Shown here one piece after another: positions 24,794-35,508 of a DNA stretch of 64,000 nt. The stretch is from Planctomycetota bacterium. Lineage in GTDB: Bacteria; Planctomycetota; B15-G4; SIAN01. Position 1 is the first letter of the stretch, and every line of letters begins with the position of its first letter. A program made the position numbers and the translations under genes. Below the pieces are notes generated by a model. The model had not been told where the DNA came from. It saw nothing but the letters and a program-made list of their open reading frames with translations, and did no database searches. Location of the stretch: the NCBI GenBank assembly GCA_016795285.1, contig JAEUIC010000011.1, positions 124,001-188,000 of the forward strand, in the 5' to 3' direction.

Positions 24794-25740
24794 GACGCCA
24801 CCACGCGCGCGGTCACCGGCGAGGCGAAGATGCCGCGCTCGCGCAGGTGATCGCGGAACTCGTCGAACCCATGCACGGTGTAGACCTCGCGGGGACGCGC
24901 GACGGTGACGTAGCGGAGCAGCTCGTCGAAGTCGGCGTGGTCGGAGAGAGCGTAGCTGCGGTCGGCGCGGTAGGGCGGCGCCCCGTCGCGCGCCCAACCG
25001 GTCGCGGCGATCAGCACCGGCCGCTGCGCCTGCAGCACGAGCTGCGAGGTCGACGCGTGCGGCGGCACCAGCACCACCTTGCCGCGCGTCTGGCCGGGCC
25101 GCGCCAGCTCGTACGGGCCGAAGCGCACGCCCTGCTCCTCGTAGATCTTCACCATCGCGTGCAGCGCCGGCGCCAGCGCCAGCTCGAAGCCGTGCGGCTC
25201 GAGCAGCTTCATCAGCTCCTGGCCGCGTCCGAGCGCGTAGGCGAGCAGGATCGGCGTGCCGCCGCCGGCCAGCACCGCGCGCAGGTCGGCGGCGATCAGC
25301 GGCACCACCTCGGAGCGCGGCGGGAAGCGGTAGTGCGGCCGCCCGAACGTGCACTCCATCACCAACACGTCGCACGGCACGATCGCGGCCGGCTCGCACG
25401 TCTCGCTGCGTTCGAGCCGGAAGTCGCCCGTGTAGACCAGCCGCTCGCTGCCGCGCACGATCTCGACCTGCGCCGCGCCGAGGATGTGGCCCGCGGGATG
25501 GAGGCGCAGGCGGCAACCGCCGCCCACGTCGCACCACTCGCCGAACGGCAGCTCGGTGATCTGCAGCGGCCCGAGCCGCGCCCGCATCAGCGCCGCGGTC
25601 GCCTTCGTCGCCCAGATCTGCTGGTGGCGGCCGATGTGATCGCCATGCGCGTGGCTCACGAACGCGCGCGCCTTGCGATGGCCCGGGTCGAGCCAGAGAT
25701 CCGCGGCCGGCACGTGGAGATCGTCGCGCCAGACGAACAT
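24790..25740 (-). CDS. MBL-fold exonuclease, mRNA-processing-factor/ligase-associated type
   Basis: 316 residues. The metallo-beta-lactamase motif SHAHGDHIG carries His30, His32, Asp34 and His35. LHPAGHILGAAQVEI, VYTGDFRLERSETCEP and YALSDHADFDELLRYV are the further beta-lactamase and beta-CASP landmarks. In bacteria these belong to ligase-associated exonucleases; archaeal homologues process RNA 3' ends. Neither a ligase nor the usual DEAD helicase partner is next to it here. The ATG (25738-25740) overlaps the upstream gene's stop by one base, so three genes are coupled. Confidence 0.75.
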   Translation of the reverse strand: MFVWRDDLHVPAADLWLDPGHRKARAFVSHAHGDHIGRHQQIWATKATAALMRARLGPLQITELPFGEWCDVGGGCRLRLHPAGHILGAAQVEIVRGSERLVYTGDFRLERSETCEPAAIVPCDVLVMECTFGRPHYRFPPRSEVVPLIAADLRAVLAGGGTPILLAYALGRGQELMKLLEPHGFELALAPALHAMVKIYEEQGVRFGPYELARPGQTRGKVVLVPPHASTSQLVLQAQRPVLIAATGWARDGAPPYRADRSYALSDHADFDELLRYVTVARPREVYTVHGFDEFRDHLRERGIFASPVTARVVAS

Positions 25741-27518
25741 CAGCGCTCCGCCGGCCAGACCGTCAGCTGGAGTCCGTCGGCATGGTCCTGCAGCGCGAGC
25801 CAGCGCGCGGGGCCGTCGACCGGCCAAGCGACGCGCGCGAGGCCGCAGGCGTGCTCCGCGACGTCGGACGGCAGCGCGTGCCAGTTCTCCTGCGGCTGCG
25901 TGAGCCGCGCCACCGCGCTGCGCACGATGCCGCTCGCGTTGGTGCCGAGCGCCTCGAGGCTGCCGCCGCTCGCGCGCTGCACCGAATAGACCGCCAACGC
26001 CGCCTTGCGCAGGTACTGCATGGTGCCTTCGTCGAAGACCCCTTCGAGCAGCGCCGCGAGCAGCCCCTGCTGCGCCCGCTCGTCGCGCAGCTCGCCGAAC
26101 GCGATGGCGCAGAGGCTGTCGAGCGCCGCCTCGTCCGCGCCGCCGACCGCCGGATCGCCCTGCGGCGCACGCGCCCCCATCAGCCGATCGAGCAGCGAGG
26201 GCGCCGCGGCGGCATCGGCCGGTGGCGGCCCCACCGCGATCCAGAAGCGTCCGCCGAACGAGTCGAGGAAGGGCGGCGCGTCGCTCTCGATCGTCGCGAG
26301 GTCGGGCGCCCCGTCGAAGCGCATCCCGCGCGGCCGACGGCCGCGTCGCATCGAGCTGCGACTCGCGCGCCACGTCTCGGGCAGCTGCTCCACCGCCGCC
26401 GGATCGAGCGAGCCCGCCAGCACCACCGGCGCATCGATCGGCGTGCCGGCCAGCAGCTCGGCCACCGGTCGCATCCGCAGCGCCGCGCTCGCTCGCGCGA
26501 GGAAGCGCCCCGCCTCCTTGCGCAAGTAGCAGTCGATGCGCGGCCCGCGTTGCAGCACGAAGAGGTGCTCGACCGTCATCGCCAGGTCGAGCGCGACGTT
26601 GGCGGCATTCCACGCCACCCGCTGCAGATCCCAGTAGATGTCCCAGCGCTGCTGCTCTGCCCCTTCGCCGACCAGCGACGACGTCAGCGAGTCGTCGAGC
26701 AGCACGCCCTGCAGCGCGCCGCCGAGCCAGGAGTGGAGATCCTGCTTCGCCTCCCCCACCGCCGCGCCGAGCTCGAAGCGCAGGCACGCATCGCGACCGG
26801 TCGCCGGATCGAGCAGCTGCGTCGCCTGCAGCGTGGCCAGCACGTGCGCCACGCCGTCGCGCGCCGGCAGCAGCAGCGAGAGCCCGTCGCGCTCGACGAG
26901 GTGGTAGCGGACGGTCGGAGCCTCGCGCGATGCGTCGTCGCTGCGCATCGCGCTCATCGTCGACATCATCACGCTCGAGAAGTCCTCGATGCGGCCGCGG
27001 CCGGGCAACGCGACCGCCTCGCCGTCGAGGGCGAGCCTCGCCGCCTGCGCCGCCGCGCGCAGCGGCTCTCCGCTGCCGCGCCACGCGAAACCGACGAAGG
27101 CGCCGTGGACGCTCGGGTCGAGGAAGAGGAGCGCGAGCGATTCGCCCTCGGCGACCAGTTGCCCGTCGCGCGCCGCCTCCAGCACGAAGAGCGTCGGCCC
27201 GGCGAGCGTCGCACGCAACGCCGCGGGCGCGCCGTCGAGTTCGCCGAGCAGCGCTCCGGCCGTCTCCGAGCGCGGGTCGAAGCGCAGGAACCCGAGCACG
27301 TCGCGGTAGGGCAGCGCGGTGGCGAGCGCACCGCCGAACGGCGCGACCGGGGCGCTCCGCTCGCGCGCGCAGCCGAGCGGCAGGAGCGCGAGCAGCGCGA
27401 CGAGCAGCGCCGCGACCCGCGTCGCGCCGCCCGCCCCGCGCCCGCTCGATCGCGCGCGCCGCCGCTCGCCCCCGAGCGGCCTATGATCCGCCGCCTTCGT
27501 CGCCGTTGCCGTTGGCAC
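25740..27518 (-). CDS. Putative lipoprotein of unknown function
   Basis: About 592 residues. The N-terminal part holds a hydrophobic stretch RVAALLVALLALLPLGCARE, whose LPLGC is a lipobox. The mature part shows repeating beta-strand/helix segments (LLGELDGAPAALRATLAGPTLFVLE, PVVLAGSLDPAAVEQLPETW) without a family I recognise. The start is uncertain: GTG 27518 has AGGG 6 bases upstream, GTG 27521 and ATG 27587 are alternatives, and all leave a long leader before the signal peptide. The divergent queG start lies only 29 bases away. The N-terminal coordinate should be treated as approximate. Confidence 0.55.
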   Translation of the reverse strand: MPTATATKAADHRPLGGERRRARSSGRGAGGATRVAALLVALLALLPLGCARERSAPVAPFGGALATALPYRDVLGFLRFDPRSETAGALLGELDGAPAALRATLAGPTLFVLEAARDGQLVAEGESLALLFLDPSVHGAFVGFAWRGSGEPLRAAAQAARLALDGEAVALPGRGRIEDFSSVMMSTMSAMRSDDASREAPTVRYHLVERDGLSLLLPARDGVAHVLATLQATQLLDPATGRDACLRFELGAAVGEAKQDLHSWLGGALQGVLLDDSLTSSLVGEGAEQQRWDIYWDLQRVAWNAANVALDLAMTVEHLFVLQRGPRIDCYLRKEAGRFLARASAALRMRPVAELLAGTPIDAPVVLAGSLDPAAVEQLPETWRASRSSMRRGRRPRGMRFDGAPDLATIESDAPPFLDSFGGRFWIAVGPPPADAAAAPSLLDRLMGARAPQGDPAVGGADEAALDSLCAIAFGELRDERAQQGLLAALLEGVFDEGTMQYLRKAALAVYSVQRASGGSLEALGTNASGIVRSAVARLTQPQENWHALPSDVAEHACGLARVAWPVDGPARWLALQDHADGLQLTVWPAER

Positions 27519-27547
27519 CACCGTCCCTCGTCGAGATTCCGCCGCAC

Positions 27548-28630
27548 GTGAGGCGCGCAGAAGACACGAACGCCCCCTACGGCGCAACCGACGACGCGGC
27601 TCAGCGCGAGCGCCTCAAGGTCGAGCTGAAGGAGGCGGCGCGCGCGCTCGGCCTCGCCGACCTCGGCGTCACCGGCAGCGAGCCGTTGCCGCGCGGCGAC
27701 TACTTCGAGCAGTGGCTCGCGCAGGGCCGCAACGCCGGCATGGATTGGCTCGAGCCCGGGACGCGCACCCGACCGACCGACCTCCTCCCGTCGGCGCGCA
27801 CCGTGCTGGTCGCCGCCCTGCGCTACGCGAAGCCGCAGCAGGAGCCGGCGCCGATCGCCGCCTACGCGCTGCGCGACGACTACCACCTCGTGCTGAAGCA
27901 GGCGCTGCGGCTGCTCGCGCGGCGGCTGCTCGCCTTCGCGCCGGGGAGCGAGGTGCGCATCGCCGTCGACAGCGCGCCGCTGCGCGAACGGGAAGCGGCG
28001 CAGCGCGCGGGCGTCGGCTGGATCGGCAAGAACACGATGCTGGTCCACCTCCAGCACGGCTGCTACACGCTGCTCGGCACGCTGCTCTGGAGCGAGGCGC
28101 TGCCACCCGACCCGCCCGCCGTCGACCACTGCGCCGACTGCCGCCGCTGCCTCGACGCCTGCCCGACCGCCGCCTTCCCGGCCCCTTACCAGCTCGACGC
28201 GAGCCGCTGCCTCTCCTACTGGACGATCGAGCAGCAGGGGCCGCTGCCGGAGGAGCTGCGCGAGCCGCTCGCCACGCGCGCCTTCGGTTGCGACGCCTGC
28301 CTCGCCGCCTGCCCCTTCGGCGGGCGGGCGCTCCACGCGGAGAGCCCGCTGCTGCCGACGCTCGAGCGCCATGCCGCCCTCTCGCTGCGCGAGCTGCTGG
28401 TCGAGGCGCGCGACCGCTTCTGGAAGTGGTTCCGCCACACGCCCGTCTCGCGCGGCCGGCGACGCGGCCTGCTGCGCAACCTGCTGGTCGCTGCGGGCAA
28501 TTCCGGGGAGCTCGCGCTGCGGGAAGTCGTCGCCCCGTTCTGCCAAGATGAGGACCCGCTGCTCGCCGACCACGCGCGCGCCGCGCTCGCCCGACTCGAC
28601 GCCCTCGCCCGCGACAAGGAGCCTCCGTGA
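27548..28630 (+). CDS. queG: Epoxyqueuosine reductase QueG
   Basis: 360 residues. QueG reduces epoxyqueuosine to queuosine in tRNA using cobalamin and two iron-sulfur clusters. Seen: LGLADLGVTG near the start, GVGWIGKNTMLV, then the ferredoxin-like cysteines HCADCRRCLDACPTAAF and FGCDACLAACPFGG, which supply both [4Fe-4S] clusters. The C-terminal 60 residues (GLLRNLLVAAGNSGELALREVV) are HEAT-like, as usual. The start is GTG 27548, with no strong ribosome site. The next gene's GTG overlaps its stop codon. Confidence 0.92.
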   Translation: MRRAEDTNAPYGATDDAAQRERLKVELKEAARALGLADLGVTGSEPLPRGDYFEQWLAQGRNAGMDWLEPGTRTRPTDLLPSARTVLVAALRYAKPQQEPAPIAAYALRDDYHLVLKQALRLLARRLLAFAPGSEVRIAVDSAPLREREAAQRAGVGWIGKNTMLVHLQHGCYTLLGTLLWSEALPPDPPAVDHCADCRRCLDACPTAAFPAPYQLDASRCLSYWTIEQQGPLPEELREPLATRAFGCDACLAACPFGGRALHAESPLLPTLERHAALSLRELLVEARDRFWKWFRHTPVSRGRRRGLLRNLLVAAGNSGELALREVVAPFCQDEDPLLADHARAALARLDALARDKEPP

Positions 28631-29520
28631 TCACCCACGGCCTCGACCTGCGCCATCTCGAGATCTTCGCCCGCGTCGTCCAGGAGGGCGGCATCACGCA
28701 GGCGGCGAAGAGCCTCGGCCTCACCCAGCCGACCGTGAGCGGCCACATCCGCAGCCTCGAGGGCGAGGCGGGCGCGGTGCTGCTCCATCGCGGCGGCGGC
28801 CGCGCCAAGCCGACCGCGGCCGGCGAGCTGCTGTGGCGCTACGCGCGCCAGATCTGCGAGCAGAAGGCGCAGGCGCAGCTCGAGCTCGACCGCTTCCTCG
28901 GCCTCCACCAGGGCGAGCTGCGGGTGGGCGCCTCGACCACGCCGGCGACCTACTACCTGCCCCCCTTCCTCGCCCGCTTCGCGCAGCAGCATCCGGCGAT
29001 CGCCATCGAGCTCACCGTCGGCGACACGCGCGAGATCCTCGACGCGCTCGACCTCGGCAAGGTCGAGTTCGCGCTGGTCGGCGACGAGGTCGATCCCGAC
29101 CGCTACCGCGCGAAGCGCGTCGCCACCGACGAGATCGTGCTGGTGGTCGGCCGCGACCATCCGTGGTTCGCGCGCGCCTCGATCGAGCTCGCCGACTTGA
29201 AGCAGAGCGCGCTGGTCCTGCGCGGCGAAGGGTCGGCGACGCTCTCCTCGATGGAGCACGCACTCACCGAGGCCGGCCTCAAGATCGGCCGCGACGTGAA
29301 GGTGGCGCTGCGGCTGCCGACCAACGAAGCGATCCGCGAGGCGGTCGCGCGCGGCGACTGCGCCGCCTTCCTGCCGCGCGCCTGCATCGCGGGGCGGACC
29401 GCCGACCTGAAGGCCGTGCCGATCACGGGCATCAAGATCGAGCGCCCCTTCTCCACCGTGCTGAGCCTGAGCCGCGAGCCGGGCCCCTCCGCCCACGCGC
29501 TGATCGCCATGCTGCAGTGA
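28627..29520 (+). CDS. LysR-family transcriptional regulator
   Basis: 297 residues. Residues 5-65 are the winged helix-turn-helix (LRHLEIFARVVQEGGITQAAKSLGLTQPTVSGHIRSLEGE). The rest is the periplasmic-binding-like effector domain (GELRVGASTTPATYYLPPFLARF, VGRDHPWFARASIELADLKQSALVLRGEGS). The layout resembles CysB/CysL-like or selenium-linked LysR proteins that sense sulfur or nitrogen intermediates; the ligand is unknown. The GTG start overlaps the queG stop (GTGA), so the regulator is cotranslated with queG rather than divergent from its target as is common for LysR genes. Confidence 0.88.
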   Translation: MITHGLDLRHLEIFARVVQEGGITQAAKSLGLTQPTVSGHIRSLEGEAGAVLLHRGGGRAKPTAAGELLWRYARQICEQKAQAQLELDRFLGLHQGELRVGASTTPATYYLPPFLARFAQQHPAIAIELTVGDTREILDALDLGKVEFALVGDEVDPDRYRAKRVATDEIVLVVGRDHPWFARASIELADLKQSALVLRGEGSATLSSMEHALTEAGLKIGRDVKVALRLPTNEAIREAVARGDCAAFLPRACIAGRTADLKAVPITGIKIERPFSTVLSLSREPGPSAHALIAMLQ

Positions 29521-29533
29521 CCGCCGCGGCTCG

Positions 29534-29575
29534 GCGCCGCTCCGTGCGCGCCGCTCCGTGCGCGCCGCTCGCTGC
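29534..29575. repeat. 14-bp direct repeat, about three copies
   Basis: GCGCCGCTCCGTGC is repeated exactly at 29534 and 29548, with a third degenerate copy to 29575. It fills most of the gap between the convergent LysR and hypothetical genes. It may reflect slippage. No hairpin with a T-run accompanies it. Confidence 0.5.
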
Positions 29576-29578
29576 CGC

Positions 29579-30085
29579 TCACCGCGCCGCCGCGCGCCCC
29601 TCCGGCTCCGCCGCGACCTGCGCGAGGTGGCGACCGATCGACTTCACGGCAGCGTGGAAGGCGACCCCGCGCACCGCGAGGCGCAACGGGGCGCGGCCGT
29701 CGCGCCAGAGGAAGAGCAGCTCGCGCGCCGCGTCGCGCGTGGTGAAGGCGCTGAACTCGTCCCAGGCGTGCAGCCGGTCGTCGACGATCAGCCCGGCGCG
29801 GCAGGTGGCCAAAAGCCGCAGCGTCCCCGCGGCCGCGAGCGGCGCCGTCAAGAGCGCCATCACGAAGGCGATCGCGAGCCCGCTCTTGCCGAGGAAGCTG
29901 ACGATCAGCGCCGCCGCGATCCAGACCACCAGCCGCGGCGCGCGCGGCGGCCGGACGAAGAAGCCGCCCTCGAGCTCCGCGCCGTTCGCGCGCGCGACCG
30001 CCGCCGCTTGGCGGGGACGCCTCACCAGCAGCGCCAGCAGCGCCGCCGGGAAGAGCAGCACGATTCCGAGCCGGACGATCCACAC
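29579..30085 (-). CDS. Hypothetical membrane protein, 168 residues
   Basis: Three hydrophobic segments: MWIVRLGIVLLFPAALLALLV at the start, RLVVWIAAALIVSFLG near residue 51, and GLAIAFVMALLTAPLAAAGTLRLL near 68. The C-terminal 75 residues look cytoplasmic and charged. No family recognised. The start ATG 30085 lies 22 bases from a strong inverted repeat in the divergent region toward the PilZ gene. Confidence 0.6.
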   Translation of the reverse strand: MWIVRLGIVLLFPAALLALLVRRPRQAAAVARANGAELEGGFFVRPPRAPRLVVWIAAALIVSFLGKSGLAIAFVMALLTAPLAAAGTLRLLATCRAGLIVDDRLHAWDEFSAFTTRDAARELLFLWRDGRAPLRLAVRGVAFHAAVKSIGRHLAQVAAEPEGRAAAR

Positions 30086-30105
30086 GGGAGATCTCCACGC
30101 ACGCG

Positions 30106-30136
30106 CCGCCGACCGGATTTCCCTTCCGGCCGGCGG
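30106..30136. promoter_or_regulatory. 12-bp imperfect inverted repeat in a divergent intergenic region
   Basis: Arms CCGCCGACCGGA (30106-30117) and TCCGGCCGGCGG (30125-30136) pair in 11 of 12 positions around a 7-base loop. It lies 21 bases upstream of the hypothetical membrane gene and about 90 bases upstream of the PilZ gene. The arms could form an operator or an RNA leader stem. No T-run follows on either strand, which argues against a simple terminator. Confidence 0.45.
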
Positions 30137-30190
30137 GAGAGCTTCAAGCGGAGGCAGGGCATAACCCGATGGCGAGCTGCACCGACGCCC

Positions 30191-30204
30191 CGAATCGCGA
30201 TTCG
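30191..30204. promoter_or_regulatory. Perfect 14-bp palindrome before the PilZ gene
   Basis: CGAATCGCGATTCG is fully symmetric and is flanked by CCC and by AGGG, which nearly extends the arms. It ends 23 bases before the TTG start and about 12 bases before the AGGAG ribosome site. A dimeric repressor or activator site is the natural reading; a leader hairpin near the ribosome site is the alternative. No regulator is assigned. Confidence 0.5.
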
Positions 30205-30227
30205 AGGGGGCGAGCCAGGAGCCACGC

Positions 30228-31013
30228 TTGGATCAAGGGCTGCTCAACACGCTCGGTCGACGCAGCGCGCAACGCATCTGCCTCCGCGCCGACGTCGGCA
30301 TCCTCGACGAAGCGACCGGCGAGCGGACGCTCGGGCGACTCCGCGACCTCTCGGCGACGGGCACTTGCCTCACCACGCCGACCGTGCTGCCGATGGGCAA
30401 GCCGCTGCGGCTCGCCTTCGAGTTCGCCGCGACCGAGCAGCCGATCCGCCTCCACGCGGAGGTCTCGTGGACCGGGCGCACCACCGCGGTGCGCGCGTCG
30501 GTGCTGAGCGGGATGCGGTTCCTCGACCTCGCCGGCCCCGACTTCGCGCGGATGCGCGAGTTCATCGACGCCAAGCTCTGGGAGGTGCAGCGCTTCGTCT
30601 GCGCGCTCGACCTCTTCGCCGACCTGAACGACCTCGAGAAGCTGCTCCTCTCCACCGTGCTGCTCGACCGCGAGCTCAAGCCGGGCGAGTCGCTCGAGGA
30701 CGAGCTCTCGGAAGGGACCCTGCTGATCGTCCGCTCCGGCACGCTCACCGGCCACGAGCAGCTCCCGGACGGCCGCGCGCTCCATCGCAAGGCGCTGCAT
30801 GCCGGCGACCTGCTCGGCGCGCTGCCGATCGACGCGAGCGGCCCGACCCGCGTCACCGTGCGCGCGACCACCGACGCGGCGCTGCTCGTGGTGCCGATCG
30901 ACGGCTTCGAGTACCTGCGCACCCGCCATCCCGAGACCGCGTTCAAGCTGCTCTCGGCGTGGACGCTCGCGCTGCGCGACCAGCTGATGACGGTCGAGCC
31001 GGCCGAGGAGTAG
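30228..31013 (+). CDS. PilZ domain fused to a cyclic-nucleotide-binding-like domain
   Basis: 261 residues. The start is TTG 30228, chosen because AGGAG lies 6 bases before it. Residues 8-115 look like PilZ, with RRSAQRI in place of the RxxxR motif and RDLSATGTCL for the DxSxxG motif, so c-di-GMP binding is likely but the Arg pair is weak. Residues 130-255 follow the cNMP-binding fold (ELKPGESLEDELSEGTLLIVRSGTL, ALHAGDLLGALPID, TVRATTDAALLVVP). The usual FGE glutamate is LGA here, which weakens cAMP or cGMP binding. I infer a dual second-messenger receptor or a partner adaptor. Confidence 0.6.
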   Translation: MDQGLLNTLGRRSAQRICLRADVGILDEATGERTLGRLRDLSATGTCLTTPTVLPMGKPLRLAFEFAATEQPIRLHAEVSWTGRTTAVRASVLSGMRFLDLAGPDFARMREFIDAKLWEVQRFVCALDLFADLNDLEKLLLSTVLLDRELKPGESLEDELSEGTLLIVRSGTLTGHEQLPDGRALHRKALHAGDLLGALPIDASGPTRVTVRATTDAALLVVPIDGFEYLRTRHPETAFKLLSAWTLALRDQLMTVEPAEE

Positions 31014-31039
31014 CGCCGAGGCGCAGCGACGCGGCTCGT

Positions 31040-31396
31040 TCAGGCGAGGACGTCGAGCAGCGTGCCGGTCCGTTCGTGGAGGGCGCGCAACCGCGCCAGG
31101 TCGATCGCGCCGCCCTCGCGCGCGGCGAGCAGCCCGCCGACCGCATCGACGAGATCGGCGCGCTCGACCTCCTCGGCTTGCGGCGCGCCGCGCATCCGGC
31201 CGCCCGCGGTGTAGAGCGGCAGCGGTTCCGCCTCGTCCACGGGAGTCGCGGGGAGCGCCGCGCCACGCTGCGGAGCGCGCGCCGCCTGCGCCGCGGCCAG
31301 CGCCTGCGCGTCGGCGCGAACGGCCACCGGTCGGACCTCGCCGAGCAGGCGGGTCGCGAGCGCGGAGTCGGTGATGGCGCCGAGCGGGGAAGGCAT
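31040..31396 (-). CDS. Hypothetical protein, 118 residues
   Basis: Opens [18 protein letters not shown] and ends [20 protein letters not shown], with helical Ala/Leu/Arg content and no membrane span or known motif. The start at ATG 31396 is the last usable one in the frame. It is divergent from the histidine kinase gene, with a small hairpin between. Support is limited to the open frame and position, so it may be a small accessory protein or spurious. Confidence 0.4.
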   Translation of the reverse strand: MPSPLGAITDSALATRLLGEVRPVAVRADAQALAAAQAARAPQRGAALPATPVDEAEPLPLYTAGGRMRGAPQAEEVERADLVDAVGGLLAAREGGAIDLARLRALHERTGTLLDVLA

Positions 31397-31438
31397 GGCG
31401 ACCCGATCGACGCGGCGACCCGCGCGCCTTGAGCCGCC

Positions 31439-31455
31439 GCGGAAGGCTTTTCCGC
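31439..31455. promoter_or_regulatory. 6-bp inverted repeat before the histidine kinase gene
   Basis: GCGGAA (31439-31444) and TTCCGC (31450-31455) flank a 5-base loop, and the surrounding bases partly extend the symmetry. It sits in the 151-base gap between the divergent small gene and the histidine kinase. Position suits an operator or leader stem; significance is uncertain. Confidence 0.3.
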
Positions 31456-31547
31456 TGCGGCACGGCTGCGGACCTGCCGCTCGTCCGCGTCGCTCGTGGC
31501 GGTCGATCAGGGCGGGACCGTGCGCCCCTGCCAGGGCGGATCGCGGG

Positions 31548-34316
<2,769 letters not shown>

Positions 34317-34341
34317 GCCGCGCCGCTCGCGCGCGCCGCGT

Positions 34342-35508
34342 TCACGGCTCGATCGGGACGGTGAAGGTGCGCGCGAAGCGGTCGCGCGTCGCGTCGGTCA
34401 CGACCACCTGGACGGTGCGCGCCGCGGCGTCCGGCGGCGCCGGCAACTGCAGCGCGAGCCGGTAGCGCAACGACTCGCCCTCGACGGCGGGCGGCGGCAT
34501 CGGCGCGCGCACCACTGCGCCCCCCGCCGCCACGCTCCACGCGTGCAGCCGATCGACGCCGTCGCGCGGCGAGAGCAGCACCTCGCCCGCCACCTCGAGC
34601 TGCCCCGCGTCGGTGCGCCGCGCACGGAACGCGACCTCCGGCTCGAGCCGGAACGGCGCGCGCGACGCCGGCGCCAGCAGCCGCTCGCGCTTCGCCACGA
34701 TCTCCTCGGCGAGGTCGTCGCAGAGCTGCGCGACGAGCGCCTCCGTCACCTCCTCGCGCACCTGCCCGGCGCGCTGGCAGAGCAGCCCGGCCGGCACCAG
34801 CAGCGACGCGAGGTAGAAGCTCGTCGAGGCGCCGGCCGTGCGATCGACGAAGTCGAGCGCGCACGGGCGCGGCTTCAAGCGCGGATCGAGCAGCGCGAGG
34901 CGGCGGTCGAGCGCCGGCGCGATCGGCGCCGCGCCGCGCGCGCCCGACAGCGCGGCGACGTCGAAGAACTCGCAGTCGAACTCGGCGCGCACGTCGTAGT
35001 CGCGGTCGTCGAGGAAGTAGCAGAACGGCCCGCCGAGCGCGAAGAGGACGAGGTTCGGCACGAACAGCCCGTTGGTCTCCGACTCGACCACCTCGTCGTA
35101 GCGCATCTCGCAGCGCAGCACGAGGTCGGCCTGCCGCGCGAGCGCCTGCTCGATCCACCACGCCTCCTGCTGGCGCGGCGTGCGCTCGGCGGCGAACTGC
35201 TCGGCGCTCACCCCTTCGGGGTAGTCGAGCGCGCTCACCTGCACGAAGCAGCGCTCCGCCAGCGCGGCGGCGCACGCGGCCGTCGCCAGCGGCCCGTCGA
35301 CGGTGAGCCGCAGCGGCTCCGGCGGCGGCTCGCGCGGCGGCGCCTCGGGATCGAGCGGCGGCCGCGGCGGCGCCGGCGGGCGCAGCGCGACGGCGGCGGT
35401 GCGCACCGGGATCAGCGCGACGTGGAACGGCAGCGGCGGCGTCTCCTGGCGCGCGAGCCCGGCGCAACCGGGCAGCAGCGCGCCGAGCGCGAGCAGGACC
35501 CACTTCAT
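34342..35508 (-). CDS. Lipoprotein of unknown function, end of kinase-FGE operon
   Basis: 388 residues. MKWVLLALGALLPGCAGLARQ is a signal peptide with the lipobox LPGC. Residues 35-65 are Pro-rich. The rest holds segments such as ADLVLRCEMRYDEVVESETNGLFVPN and DVRAEFDCEFFDVAAL, with no family I recognise. Its ATG (35506-35508) overlaps the kinase stop (35505-35507), so it is tied translationally to the kinase. An envelope partner of the kinase's outer domain is plausible. Confidence 0.6.
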   Translation of the reverse strand: MKWVLLALGALLPGCAGLARQETPPLPFHVALIPVRTAAVALRPPAPPRPPLDPEAPPREPPPEPLRLTVDGPLATAACAAALAERCFVQVSALDYPEGVSAEQFAAERTPRQQEAWWIEQALARQADLVLRCEMRYDEVVESETNGLFVPNLVLFALGGPFCYFLDDRDYDVRAEFDCEFFDVAALSGARGAAPIAPALDRRLALLDPRLKPRPCALDFVDRTAGASTSFYLASLLVPAGLLCQRAGQVREEVTEALVAQLCDDLAEEIVAKRERLLAPASRAPFRLEPEVAFRARRTDAGQLEVAGEVLLSPRDGVDRLHAWSVAAGGAVVRAPMPPPAVEGESLRYRLALQLPAPPDAAARTVQVVVTDATRDRFARTFTVPIEP

